Positions 54,427-64,000 of a stretch of DNA of 64,000 nt are shown in pieces. Position 1 is the stretch's first letter. Every line of letters begins with the position of its first letter. The notes below the pieces were generated by a model that was given only the letters and a program-made list of their open reading frames with translations, was not told the origin of the DNA and did not search any database. Where the stretch lies: the NCBI RefSeq assembly GCF_003576645.1, contig NC_044925.1:9237369-9301368 (forward strand), in the 5' to 3' direction. The DNA is from Ipomoea triloba (taxonomy: Eukaryota; Streptophyta; Magnoliopsida; Solanales; Convolvulaceae). Position numbers and translations under genes: made by a program.

Positions 54427-57134
54427 ATGCTTGCAGGAAATGGTTACAGAGGAGGAGAACCAAAAATTGGTCTCAACTCCTACTTTGGAGGAAATTAAAT
54501 CAAGTGTGTTCAGTATGAATGCAACAAGTGCAGCTGGACCAGATGGTTTTGGAGGTGGTTTCTATCAGATCTGTTGGGAGGTAATAAAGGATGATCTTTT
54601 TTATTTTGTTAAAAGCTTCTTTGAAGGGAAAACTCTCACAAAAGGGATAACACACACCACAATAGTTTTAATTCCAAAAGTTGCAAATCCCTCCTGCTTT
54701 GCTGAATTCAGGCCTATCAGTTTGAGTAATTTTTGCAATAAGATCCTAACCAAGATAATGGTCATGAGAATGGCTGATATCTTGGCTAGGATCATATCTC
54801 CTAATCAGGCTGGATTCATAAAGGGGAGGGATATTATTGATAACATTGTGTTGACTCAAGAATTGTGCCATGGAATGACTGTTGCCAATGAAGATGTGAT
54901 CCTAAAATTGGACATGTCTAAGGCTTATGATAGAATGGCTTGGGACTGTGTGTTGAATGTTTTAAGGAAGCTGGGGTTTTGTGAAAGGTGGGTAGGGTTG
55001 GTAAATGGTACTATGAATAACATATGGTACTCTGTCATAGTTAATGGGGAATAAAAAGGTTTTTTCCACTCCACAAGAGGTTTGAGACAAGGGGACCCAC
55101 TTTCCCCTCCCTTGTTTGTTGTTGCTGCTGAATTACTTTCTAAATTACTTGAGAAAAATGAGGTGAGGTTCTCCCAACCTAGTGAGGGTCCTAGAGTCAG
55201 TCATCTAGCTTTTGCTGATGATATGATAGTTTTTTCTTCAGCAAAGGGGATAGCACTGAGTGAGGTTATGGAAACTTTGAGGGTTTATGAGGGGCAGTCA
55301 GGGCAAATGGTGAATAAAGAAAAGAGTGAGTTTTATATGTATAGGAGAATATCAAGAGAAACAGTTGCTAGTGTAAGGAGGGTGACTAACTTCCAGCATA
55401 GAGATTTTCCTTTCACATATCTTGGTTGCCCAATTTATGTGGGAAGGAAGAGGGTTGTTTCGTTTGCAGGTTTAATAGCAAGGATACAAGCTAAGTGTAA
55501 AGGATGGAAAAACAGGCTGCTGTCTCATGGGGGGAGGGTTGTTCTCATTAAGACTGTGTTGGAGGCTATGCCTGCTCATATGTTTTATGCAGTCAATCCC
55601 CCCAAGGCTGCAATCAAACAAATAGAGAGGTTGATGGCTGATTTCTTCTGGAAGGAAAGGGGATGGGAAGGGGAGATATCATTGGAGTTCATGGGGTACA
55701 CTTGCAAAACCAGTTGATGAGGGAGGGGTTGGATTTGGGAACTTGGAGGAAATGATAAAGGCTGCAGGTGCTAAGTTGTGGTGGAAGTTTAGAACTCAAG
55801 ATTCTCTTTGGGGGAGGTTTCTGAAAGCTAAGTACTGTAAGAAGGTGCACCCTGTTTACAAAGGGTGGCAGTATAAGGATTCCCATGTGTGGAGGACAAT
55901 GATTGAAATCAGAGAGCAAATTGAAAATAAATTTGTGTGGAAAATTGGAAGGGGTGAGGTGAATGTATGGTGGGACAACTGGTTAGGGAAGGGGGCTCTG
56001 GCTGTTAACTTATGTTTACAAGGGAAGGGTCAATCAAGGGAACAACTGAAAGATTATGTCAGGGAGGGCAGGCTTGATTTAGAAGGGCTGGGGGTGCATG
56101 TTGAAGAGTTATAGGGTCTTGATGGAGAATTTTTGTTGGATGAGGATAGACAGGACACTCCTTGGTGGAATCCTGTTTCCACTGGGGAGTTTTCTATGAA
56201 ATCTGCAAAGAAGCTGATGAGGGAAATAGAGAGAGGAGGGGCAGAGGTGGATAGGAGATGGTGGTATAAGAGATGTTGGGCTAGGCATGTGCCCTGGAAA
56301 ATGTCTTTTTTTGGCATGGAGAGTTTTTAAAAGGAAATTGCCCACAGATGATAGATTGCTGCACTTTGGGCTCAACATTGTGTCAAGGTGTTTCTGTTGT
56401 TCACAACCTGAATTGTGTAGTCTTCATCACCTGTTTTGTAATGGAGAGGCTGCTGATCAAGTCTGGGTTACTTTGAGGGATCTTTGGGGATTAGAAGGCA
56501 GGGAGTGGGGATTATGTAGAGGTGCTATGAGTGGTGGAAGGAAGGAAGGAGAGGAGAGAATAGGTTGTCAATGTTTATTAGAGATAGGCTCCCTATTGTG
56601 ATTCTATGGGAACTATGGGTGCAGTTCACTCACTGCAAATATGGAGGTGGAAGGAGGGCTGTATCCAGTGTGATTTTTAAGGTAGGGAAAGGAATTGCAG
56701 AATGTATTAATAGAAGGTGGCCACAATGGGATCCTATGCCACCTAATTGGAATATCATAATGAAAAGAACAAGGAACTTTGGCAGTCAGAGACTCACTAA
56801 GGCTATCTGTTGGGAGAAACCTCTAAAGGGATGGGTAAAAATAAACTGTGTTGTGAGTGTGGATAAAAGTTCTTGTGGATACTTTGTGAGAAACACTAAG
56901 GGTCATTTCTGTGGTGCTGGAATATATTCAAAGGGTGAGATGTACAATGACTCATTAAATGAACTGGTGAAGGAGATGTTTATGGACTATTGGTCATGGA
57001 GTAGGACAAAAGGAGTGGAAAGAGTCTTGATTGAATCTAATGATGAGGAGTGTCTGAAGACTGAACTCCTGCCACAAATTTGGAATGGTGCTGGTAGGAA
57101 ATGCAAGGAGAAAGTCAATTGTGTGGCTGAATGA
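54427..57134 (+). pseudogene. LINE reverse transcriptase, zinc-finger and RNase H relic
   Basis: Non-LTR reverse transcriptase that would copy LINE RNA at nicked target DNA. In order: SAAGPDGFGGGFYQICW, FAEFRPISLSNFCNKI, ISPNQAGFIKGRDI, LDMSKAYDRMAWD, GLRQGDPLSPPLFVVAAELL and the catalytic FADDM (55216). Then YLGCPIYVGRK, LLSHGGRVVLIKTVL and WWDNWLG. A zinc-knuckle-like domain follows (VPWKMSFF, CFCCSQPELCSLHHLFC), then an RNase H-like part (GWVKINCVVSVDKSSCGYFVR, NELVKEMFMDY), where the usual NVDGS Asp is not conserved. Stops at 55053, 55717, 56113 and 56329 plus shifts inactivate it. Confidence 0.9.
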
Positions 57135-58301
57135 CTGGTGGAGAGGTGCAAGGGCAAGAATTGCTCATTTAGAAGGGTGGGAGGGCTCCCTAGAGCCTTT
57201 ACCCACCTGTTGGCTTTGGAGGGTTTGCCCCAGTTCCTGTTTGTGCCTGGTAGTGATTATGCATAGTTCTAAAAAGACATGGAGGGGTGGCTGGTTGTGG
57301 AGGCCATCCTATTTTGTTTGGGATCCAGGCAAGGAAGGAGGTTAATGGGGGTTGGTCGAAAAAAAAAGGAAAAAAAAATGAAATGATGATGAAGGAAAAA
57401 AGAGAGTGAATGAAGAGAGTGAGAGGAGTGATGAGTCAAAGTTGAGAGAAAATGAGAGAAAAGAAGCTGTTTGAATGAGGGAATTATGTTGAGAAATACT
57501 GAGTGTTGTTTGAAGGAAGGAGGACTGAAAAAAAAAAAAAAAGAGTGAGAGTGACACTTTAAAATGAGGAGATATTGAGAGAAATGCTAGAGAGGAGAGG
57601 TCTGCTAATATGGTTTCTGTTTTGCAGGTGTACTGGAGAGGAAGGGATAGACTATTTGGCCCTGATCCTCTTATGGTGCAACAGGAGCTGATCTTGCAGT
57701 AAGAAGGAATGGGAGCAGGCACTTAATTTGATATAGTTTGGCATGAAGATAGTTGCAGCAAGGAAGCTCTAAAGAGGGAGTTGAGCTGTTGAATTTGTTT
57801 TAACTGTGATGTTTGTTTGATGAGAATGATGGGTATAGGGAGGCTGATGCATTAGGGAGGGTTTTATGTTCATAAATCTTTGGTCTCCATTATCTGTTTT
57901 GTTGCTTGAAGTGTACTGCCCAGGTTTCATGCATAGCACACACACTGAAGTGGGAGTACCTTTGAGTGGGATTGAATGTGTTTGATGTTTGCAAAGATGT
58001 ATGTGAAGAAACACAAAGGGAAGGTTGATGGAAAATATGTTGGAAGGCTGAAAATGAAAAGATTTATGGTAAGAGGGTGAGAAGAAGGAGAAAACATTGC
58101 TTAGCATGTTGAGTTGCAAAGTCTTTCTCGGTTACAACACAGAGCTCTGTGCAGGGAAGATTGACTTGCATGTTAAGGGTGTTGGGGAGGGAGCCACCGC
58201 TTGGTCTCACTAGCTATAAGCCCCCAGTGATGAAAATGCGGAGATCCGTACGCTTGGGGGTTGCTTTGAGATTGAGGTGGAGATGGGGGAGGGCTCTTGC
58301 T

Positions 58302-58610
58302 TAGGGGTGTAAACGAGCCGAGCCGAGCTCGAGCCTAGGGTGGCTTGAGCTCGAGCTCATTAAGGAAGGCTCGGCTCGAGCTCGAGCTTCAGTTCGCCAA
58401 TTTTCGAGCTGCTCGAGTTCGGCTCGAGTAGCTCGATTGTTCGAGCTCGAGCTCGAGCTCGATCTTGAGCTGCTTGAATTTGAGCTCGAGATCAGGGCCA
58501 AACTCGAGTTTGAGTTTGATTTTGAGCTCAAATTTAACCTATTTGATTTTAAATTCATGTTTAAATTAAAAATAAACTATAATTTTATATGTATATATTA
58601 TATATATGCA

Positions 58611-58679
<69 letters not shown>

Positions 58680-59004
58680 NNNNNNNNNNNNNNNNNNNNN
58701 NNNNNNNNNNNNNNNNNNNNNNNNNNNNNNNNNNNNNNNNNNNNNNNNNNNNNNNNNNNNNNNNNNNNNNNNNNNNNNNNNNNNNNNNNNNNNNNNNNNN
58801 NNNNNNNNNNNNNNNNNNNNNNNNNNNNNNNNNNNNNNNNNNNNNNNNNNNNNNNNNNNNNNNNNNNNNNNNNNNNNNNNNNNNNNNNNNNNNNNNNNNN
58901 NNNNNNNNNNNNNNNNNNNNNNNNNNNNNNNNNNNNNNNNNNNNNNNNNNNNNNNNNNNNNNNNNNNNNNNNNNNNNNNNNNNNNNNNNNNNNNNNNNNN
59001 TATA

Positions 59005-59099
<95 letters not shown>

Positions 59100-59296
59100 A
59101 TATTATATATATATATATATGGGTCGCGAGCGGCTCGACGAGCCACGAGCTTAAGACATTAGAGCTCGAGCTCGGCTCGATTATTAAACGAGCCGCTTGA
59201 GCTCGGCTCGAGCTCGAATTTGACCAAGCTCGAGCCGAGCTTTGACCGAGCGGCTCGCGAGTAGCTCGCGAACCGCTCGGCTCATTTACACCCCTA
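58302..59296. mobile_element. hAT-type MITE with CTCGAG-rich arms and a gap
   Basis: Ends TAGGGGTGTAAACGAGCC and TTTACACCCCTA are inverted, flanked by CTCTTGCT duplications (58294-58301, 59297-59304). Arms are rich in GAGCTCGAGC palindromes, able to fold extensively. The core is a TA repeat interrupted by 321 Ns (58680-59000), so true length is unknown. This is a recognisable, widespread plant hAT MITE type. Confidence 0.85.
58680..59000. other. Assembly gap of 321 Ns in a TA repeat
   Basis: Both flanks are long TA runs, which explains the assembly failure. Confidence 0.95.
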
Positions 59297-59650
59297 CTCT
59301 TGCTTAGGGTGAATACCTCATAAGTCCCCGGGGATAACATGCAGAGATCTGGGTACCCCGGGGATTGGTGTTTGTTCTAAGGGGAGCAGGGAATATGAAT
59401 ATGGTTTGTATGGTTGAGCCATTCGGGTATCGGTCCCACTCTTTTGTGTGGGGCATGAAACTTGGGTGGAGCATTGAGAAGTTTTGAAAGCTAGGTAAGG
59501 GAGACCCTAGGTTGATGGGTTTAGAACTCCCTCTTTTGTTTTTTTAGCATTCCTTTTGCCTAGTTAGCTTTTTGTTTGCATGTAAAAGTTATGGCCTCTT
59601 TTATTAGTCCGGGTCACTTTAGGGCCCGACTTGTACAGACTTTATTTTTG

Positions 59651-60252
59651 TCAATACACTCCAAACTACCAAAATTCTTACCCACAACCTTCACAAGATT
59701 TCAATCCACCACAATATCCTTACCCACCACAAGATTACTCTCCAAATCCATACCCCCCACCCATTCATTACACACCATACTCCAAAAACACTCAACCCTC
59801 ATATGATCACTATACTAATTTACCAAGTGTTGGAGGTATGAATTAGATGAGGAAACCTTAGCATTGGCTAGGCGTTGGGGAGTCACTATTGTACCCGATG
59901 ATGACATTGAGGATGATGGATATCCCATGGGACCAAGTGAAGAAAAATATGCCAATAATCAATGGGAACCTCAAGAGCCATTCTATCAAGAACTTCCACA
60001 AGCAAGACAACCTATTGATGAGGATACGAGGTCCATGATGAATAACTTGATCATTCAAATGAACATGTTACAAGCTCAATTGGAAGATTTTAAGGCTCAA
60101 GAAAAAGGTTTAGCAACTCAAGAACACAGTCAAGAATTGTTTTCCAATGGAGAGGTTCTACAAGAGTTGTTATTGCCAAATGAAGGCCATGTGGGTGAAG
60201 CAAATGAGGAGATATGTGAGGATCTTGAAGATAAAAATGAAGAGGTTCATGA
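59651..60252 (+). pseudogene. Pro/Tyr-rich gag-like frame, right part
   Basis: Starts with the second copy of the duplicated segment (59651-59916) and continues beyond the LINE breakpoint: GYPMGPSEEKYANNQWEPQE, SMMNNLIIQMNMLQAQLEDF (helical, possible coiled coil) and acidic NEEICEDLEDKNEEVHD, before LTR G interrupts at 60253. It resembles the linker of Athila-type Gag. Protease is not reached. The frame used is open from 59864. Confidence 0.55.
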
Positions 60253-60396
60253 TGTGATACCCCATAATAAATTATTCCAGAATTACCCTCCGTGATTATT
60301 TTCTAAAATTAAATCCATTCTTTCTAGTGAGCCCAATTCTTGAATTATGAATATATCCTAAGGTAATTCCAAATCAAAAGCCCAAATCCTTATGCT

Positions 60397-60475
<79 letters not shown>

Positions 60476-60596
60476 TCTAAGACATTTAATTCCTAATATT
60501 ATGGGTTCTTTCCTTATCCTATGTATTAATTTATTTAAGAGATGAATCATTTGGCCCAATAATTATTCTTGTACATAGAATTATTATATATAAAGA

Positions 60597-60605
60597 TTTA
60601 AGCTC
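60597..60605 (+). promoter_or_regulatory. TATA box of element G LTR
   Basis: TATATAAAG, about 340 bases into the LTR and followed by a pyrimidine-rich leader-like segment. Confidence 0.5.
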
Positions 60606-61896
60606 ATTCTTCATTAAATCTTCCACCCTAATACATACATATATGTATATATGTATTATGGTATATATTCAAGACTTAGCATTATCTAGAGATTTCCACT
60701 CTCACTCTTCCCTTACCCTTCTTCACGCCATTTCCTTCAATTTCTCCTTCAAAGATTGGTCTTCATTTTATCTTCAAGATTACAAGCAAAGATCCTTCTT
60801 TTATTGTTCTTCAGGGAAGATCATGGTAGGATCCTACCTTTTATTGCATTTCTTCCCCTTTGTTGACTATCTTTATGAACTCTTTCATTCTCCTTGTGGT
60901 GGGTTTTAGGTTGATAGATGATCAAGAATTGATGGTTGCTAGGATGAGCTTAGGATTGTTGGTTGCTTGTGGATTGATAAGCTTCAAGAGGTAATCTTCC
61001 ATGTTACACTAAAACCTACTTTCACTCATGAATCCATGAATATTATTTGGTGTTTGGAATCCTGTGGAATTTCTTGGTGTTTTAGCCTTTGGTTTGTTGA
61101 TCTGTGAACCTATCTTGTGGATTATTGGACTTGTGTTCATTATCCTTTCATTGTGATGAGTATGAGTATTTATTGTTATGGATTCTATGTATTATTGGCC
61201 TCTGTGATGTGTAATTTGTGTGTTCTGAACATATTTCGTATTCTGGATTGGATTATCGTGTATTCTGTTCTGGTCTGGGAGATGGTGTTGGGTTTGCACT
61301 TGCGGTGCACTTTGGCGATATAATGTGTCTCGTCCGAGAGTTCCGTATGTGTCTGAGTTTTATGGGGTGGCGAAAGGGCGCGTTCCGTTGGTGGGATCCG
61401 TCTCTTTGTGCGAAAGAGTGTGGCGGGCCTCTGGGCTCCGCTGGGGAGTTCCGTGAGAGGGAATGGTGTGGTGTGGCGGTTTGGACTGTTTCCGTTCACA
61501 TGCTCCGTTAGTTCAACTCCTGGCTTTGTTCCAGTGTTATTTCGTGGTTTATTGACTCTGTTGTTTCATCTTTGATTCTGGAATGTGTCTTGAACCTATT
61601 GTTGAGTATTCCACCTTGATTCTTGAGTATTTATTCATGATCTTTGGTCCTTTATCTTGATTTATTGAGTTAGTATTATTAGTTGATTCCTTGGTTATTA
61701 TCCTGAGTATGTACTGTGTTCATATCTTGAGTTGGGCACTGTTGGTGGAGTAATTCTTCTGAGTTGAATCTGAGTTTGGGTATGTGGAGACCTTGAGTCC
61801 TTATGAGTATCTCTTGGTTTGTTGAGTCTTTAATAACCTTGGGAAGTGGTTGGTGGAATTGTGGTTGTATTTGGAGTCGGTGTTATGAGAAGAATT

Positions 61897-62190
61897 GTTT
61901 GGGCTTTGTGCCTCTGTGGTAATGGGCATTGCATGCCTCTGTGGTCGGGCTTTGTGCCTCTATGGTAATGGGCATTGCATGCCTCTGTGGTCGGGCTTTG
62001 TGCCTCTGTGGTAATGGGCATTGTATGTCTCTGTGGTCGGGCTTTGCGCCTCTATGGTAATGGGCATTGTATGCCTCTGTGGTTGGGCTTTATGCCTCTG
62101 TGGAATGGGCATTGTATGCCTCTGTGGTCGGGCTATGTGCCTCTGTGGTAATGGGCTTCGTGCCTCTGTGGTTGGGCTTTATGCCTCTGT
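61897..62190. repeat. ~22-bp minisatellite in G, dimeric order
   Basis: About thirteen units alternating GGGCTTTGTGCCTCTGTGGT and GGGCATTGCATGCCTCTGTG types, giving a 45-46-bp dimer period. F has six units of the same kind. Confidence 0.88.
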
Positions 62191-62949
62191 GTTGTGATAT
62201 GTGGTTTGGTATGGTGGTTTGGTGGATGTGGTTTGGTATGGTGGTTTGGTGGATGTGGTTTGGATCTCTTTCTTTGTATTGTGGTTTTGGGGTCACTCTG
62301 TGAGACTGTTGTGAGATTGTCCTTGGTTTCATTTGTGGTTATTCGGGTGAACTTGTGATTCAGTTGGTATCTTGTTTATAGACTTGTTGTCCTATGTATA
62401 CCTTACTTGATGTTGGATTCATTTGGAAGAGTCTTTGGTTTGTGACTTATTCAGCTCGTTGTTGTTGAGTCTTCTGATTTGAACAAAGAACAGCTCGTTG
62501 GTGCGTATATTTTATACGTGTGTGTAAACCAATTTACAAACCATACTATATTATGTATTTCTCACGAGTGTGAGTGGTTGATTGCTTAGCATTCCTTTGC
62601 TAATGTTTTCCTAAACTGTTTTCCAGGTATGGAGTAATTTGAGCCGAGAGCGCGCTAGTGATAGATCTGCTTCATGCTATGCTTAGACTAGTGAACTGTT
62701 TTAGACGTTTTCAGGCATGTGTGCCTTAGTTTATGTTTCTTGTCTTGACTATTACAACTATCTTTACTTTATGGATCAGTATTACGGATTTTTAGCCTGT
62801 GCATCTAGAGTTGGATTATCCTAGATGTGGCATGACACCCGTTTGAGTAATAGTATGCTTCCGCTTTGTTATGATGTTAGTTCTGAGATTGCTAGCTTTA
62901 TGTTAAGTTTATGCTTATCTCAGCGTGAAAAAGTTAGGGGTGTCACAGT

Positions 62950-62962
62950 TGGTATCAGAGCC
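62950..62962 (+). other. Primer-binding site, initiator-Met tRNA, element G
   Basis: TGGTATCAGAGCC two bases after the LTR end. Confidence 0.92.
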
Positions 62963-63160
62963 TGTGTTGAGGTCTAAGTAGGAATCCTAGGGCTTGAAAA
63001 TTGAGACTCTAGGACTTGATCAGTAGAAATTAAGGTGATTGTGAATCCTAGGATGTGTGAATTTTAGGACTTGCGGTGAGGACGTGCTATAATTTGTTTA
63101 AATTATTTGTGCTTTGTTAACCTTGTTGTTTATAGTTTGCCCGGTGGGAGGTTGTCATGG
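62963..63160 (+). other. Element G leader, start
   Basis: Leader-like sequence after the primer site, with repeated CTAGGACTTG/CTAGGGCTTG phrases. No gag start is reached before the sequence changes character near 63160. Confidence 0.5.
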
Positions 63161-63457
63161 TGCATGAAGTAAACATTGGTTGATATAGAGTTTGATCAAT
63201 TAAGGTAAACAAAGAATGAAACAATCAATTGAAATAGAACAAGGGAGTGAATCATGCTCGGTTGTGATGCCTCACCGTGTGACTTAAGCAAGGGAATGTT
63301 GATTCAACTAATTTGGCTATCCAATGGTGCTAACTCTCAATCCCTTTCCACAACTACTGTACTAAAGCTCTCTAGCTTAGGAATACTTATTAAGTAACCA
63401 AAAGCAGGGGCAGATCTTAGTTCTAGAGAGAGAGATCGAGAACACCGATCTAGAAAT

Positions 63458-63497
<40 letters not shown>
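63161..63497. other. Unassigned sequence, possibly an inverted LTR fragment
   Basis: AT-rich with CAATTAAGGTAAACAAAGAA and CAATGGTGCTAACTCTC phrases like those of plant LTRs read on the minus strand. Ends with (CA)n (63459-63482) and (TA)n (63484-63499). Confidence 0.4.
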
Positions 63498-63499
<2 letters not shown>

Positions 63500-64000
63500 G
63501 GATTGCGTTCAAATGCGTACTGGTCGCCCATGAGAGAAATGCGGACGAATCACAGCGCGCCACGTGTCCGGAATGTAGTTGCACCTAACGTTATAACTAG
63601 GTGCACATCATGTTATAACTAGGTGCACATAGGTGCACCCAAGTGCATAAATGTTAACAAGGTAAATTACTTGCACCTGCAAGTGAAAATAGGTGCACAC
63701 GTGCAAGTAAAATGTATTACAAGTGCAAGTAAATTGTACAATGAGCATCAAAACTAAGTGCACCTAATGTTATAACTAGGTGCACCTAATGCTATAACTT
63801 GGTGCACATAGGTTGCAACTAAGTGCATGAATGTTAACAAAGTAAATTACTTGCACAAGTGCAAGTAAAATGTATTGCAGATGCAAGTAAAATGTATTAC
63901 AGGTGTAAGTGAATTGTACAGTGAGTATCAATACTAAGTGCACCTAATGTTATAACTAGGTGCACCTAATGTTATAACTAGGTGCAACCTATGTTATAAC
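63498..64000 (+). mobile_element. Mutator-like terminus and tandem array, cut by window edge
   Basis: Starts TAGGATTGCGTTCAAATGCG, matching the terminal consensus of the Mutator-like element at 15020 (TAGRRTTRCRYTCAWRTRC), and also inserted in a TA repeat. After a GCGCGCCACGTGTCC stretch comes a three-copy tandem array. No coding sequence is reached, and the far end is outside the window. Confidence 0.6.
63580..64000. repeat. ~180-bp tandem repeat with 22-bp subunits
   Basis: Units begin at about 63580, 63759 and 63939. Each opens with two or three copies of a GTGCACCTAATGTTATAACTAG-like 22-bp subunit (bases vary), then GCATRAATGTTAACAAAGTAAATTACTTGCAC and several GTGCAAGTAAAATGTATTRC subunits. 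The third unit is truncated at 64000. Confidence 0.85.

Larger units (their letters stand above)
54427..59650 (+). mobile_element. L1-type LINE, 5'-truncated
   Basis: Begins inside reverse transcriptase, fused in frame to the gag-like sequence, and ends near TTGTACAGACTTTATTTTTG. ORF1 and the endonuclease are missing. 57346-58293 and 59305-59650 form its apparent 3' untranslated region, with purine-rich GAAAAAAAAAGG tracts (57358-57420, 57528) and no frame that I recognise. A hAT MITE is nested at 58302-59296. No poly(A) tail is visible. Confidence 0.8.
60253..62947 (+). repeat. Element G 5' LTR, Tekay-like
   Basis: 2695 bp, TGTGATACCCCATAAT to GGGGTGTCACA, followed by a primer site, so this is a 5' LTR rather than a solo LTR. 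Homologous to F (31144-34777). A (TA)n run lies at 60411-60471 and a TATATAAAG box near 60597. The array at 61897-62190 and a TGGTTTGGTATGGTGGTTTG repeat (62210-62260) make its 3' half longer there than F. Confidence 0.88.

Noticed and set aside
57342..57722. 126-residue minus-strand Ser/Phe-rich frame
   Set aside because: Antisense of purine-rich LINE 3' sequence; low complexity.
58437..59340. Frames of Tyr-Ile repeats on both strands
   Set aside because: Translations of a TA microsatellite and Ns inside a MITE.
61897..62190. CRISPR-like array
   Set aside because: Units are contiguous 22-mers without unique spacers, inside a plant LTR: a minisatellite.

Overview
This window is a stretch of plant nuclear DNA made almost entirely of nested transposable elements. 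I find no host protein gene, tRNA, rRNA or CRISPR array. The plant assignment rests on Athila-type and chromovirus Ty3/gypsy polyproteins, initiator-Met and Asp-type primer-binding sites, a FAR1-type Mutator element, a plant Helitron terminus (CTAG after a short hairpin) and an L1-type LINE. AT-rich composition and element types suggest a eudicot, probably in gene-poor or pericentromeric chromatin; the species cannot be named from the sequence.

Layout. Positions 1-1228 and 8655-9323 are remnants of older LTR elements. Between them, on the minus strand, lies element A (1234-8649), a recently inserted chromovirus with near-identical LTRs, a CTTAT target duplication and a long gag-pol frame. Element B (9324-30771, GTCCC duplication) is an Athila-like element without reverse transcriptase or integrase. 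It is split by truncated minus-strand Tekay/Del-like element D (14009 to about 25799), which carries a Mutator-like element (15020-19118, with ULP1-like protease and FAR1-type transposase relics) and a solo LTR (21131-22663). Much of 20433-24850 appears duplicated by unmerged contig overlaps marked by single Ns.

From 30772 the LTR (E) that hosted B resumes. It is interrupted by Tekay-like LTR H, which contains solo LTR F (31144-34777) and a Helitron (about 35688-49451). The Helitron contains a second Athila-like element, C (36229-48109), whose gag-pol is split by solo LTR J (39554-42741). Positions 49701-52606 hold a short LTR with primer site, a hAT MITE and unassigned sequence. Positions 52607-60252 are a further LTR element whose Pro/Tyr-rich gag frame is interrupted by a 5'-truncated LINE carrying a hAT MITE. 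A Tekay-like 5' LTR (G, 60253-62947) with primer site follows, then an unassigned segment and, at the edge, a second Mutator-like terminus with a 180-bp tandem array.

How the parts relate. Only A looks potentially expressible, and its Gag N-terminus is missing at a single-N join. B and C share LTR architecture, primer site, a post-pol hairpin motif, reiterated polypurine motifs and a conserved 3' untranslated region despite different coding content. Several LTR families carry short palindromic arrays in U3, and in C a U3 module also occurs inverted inside the gag frame. Element boundaries supported by matching target duplications are the firmest calls; clade names are inferred from motifs and recalled family features.
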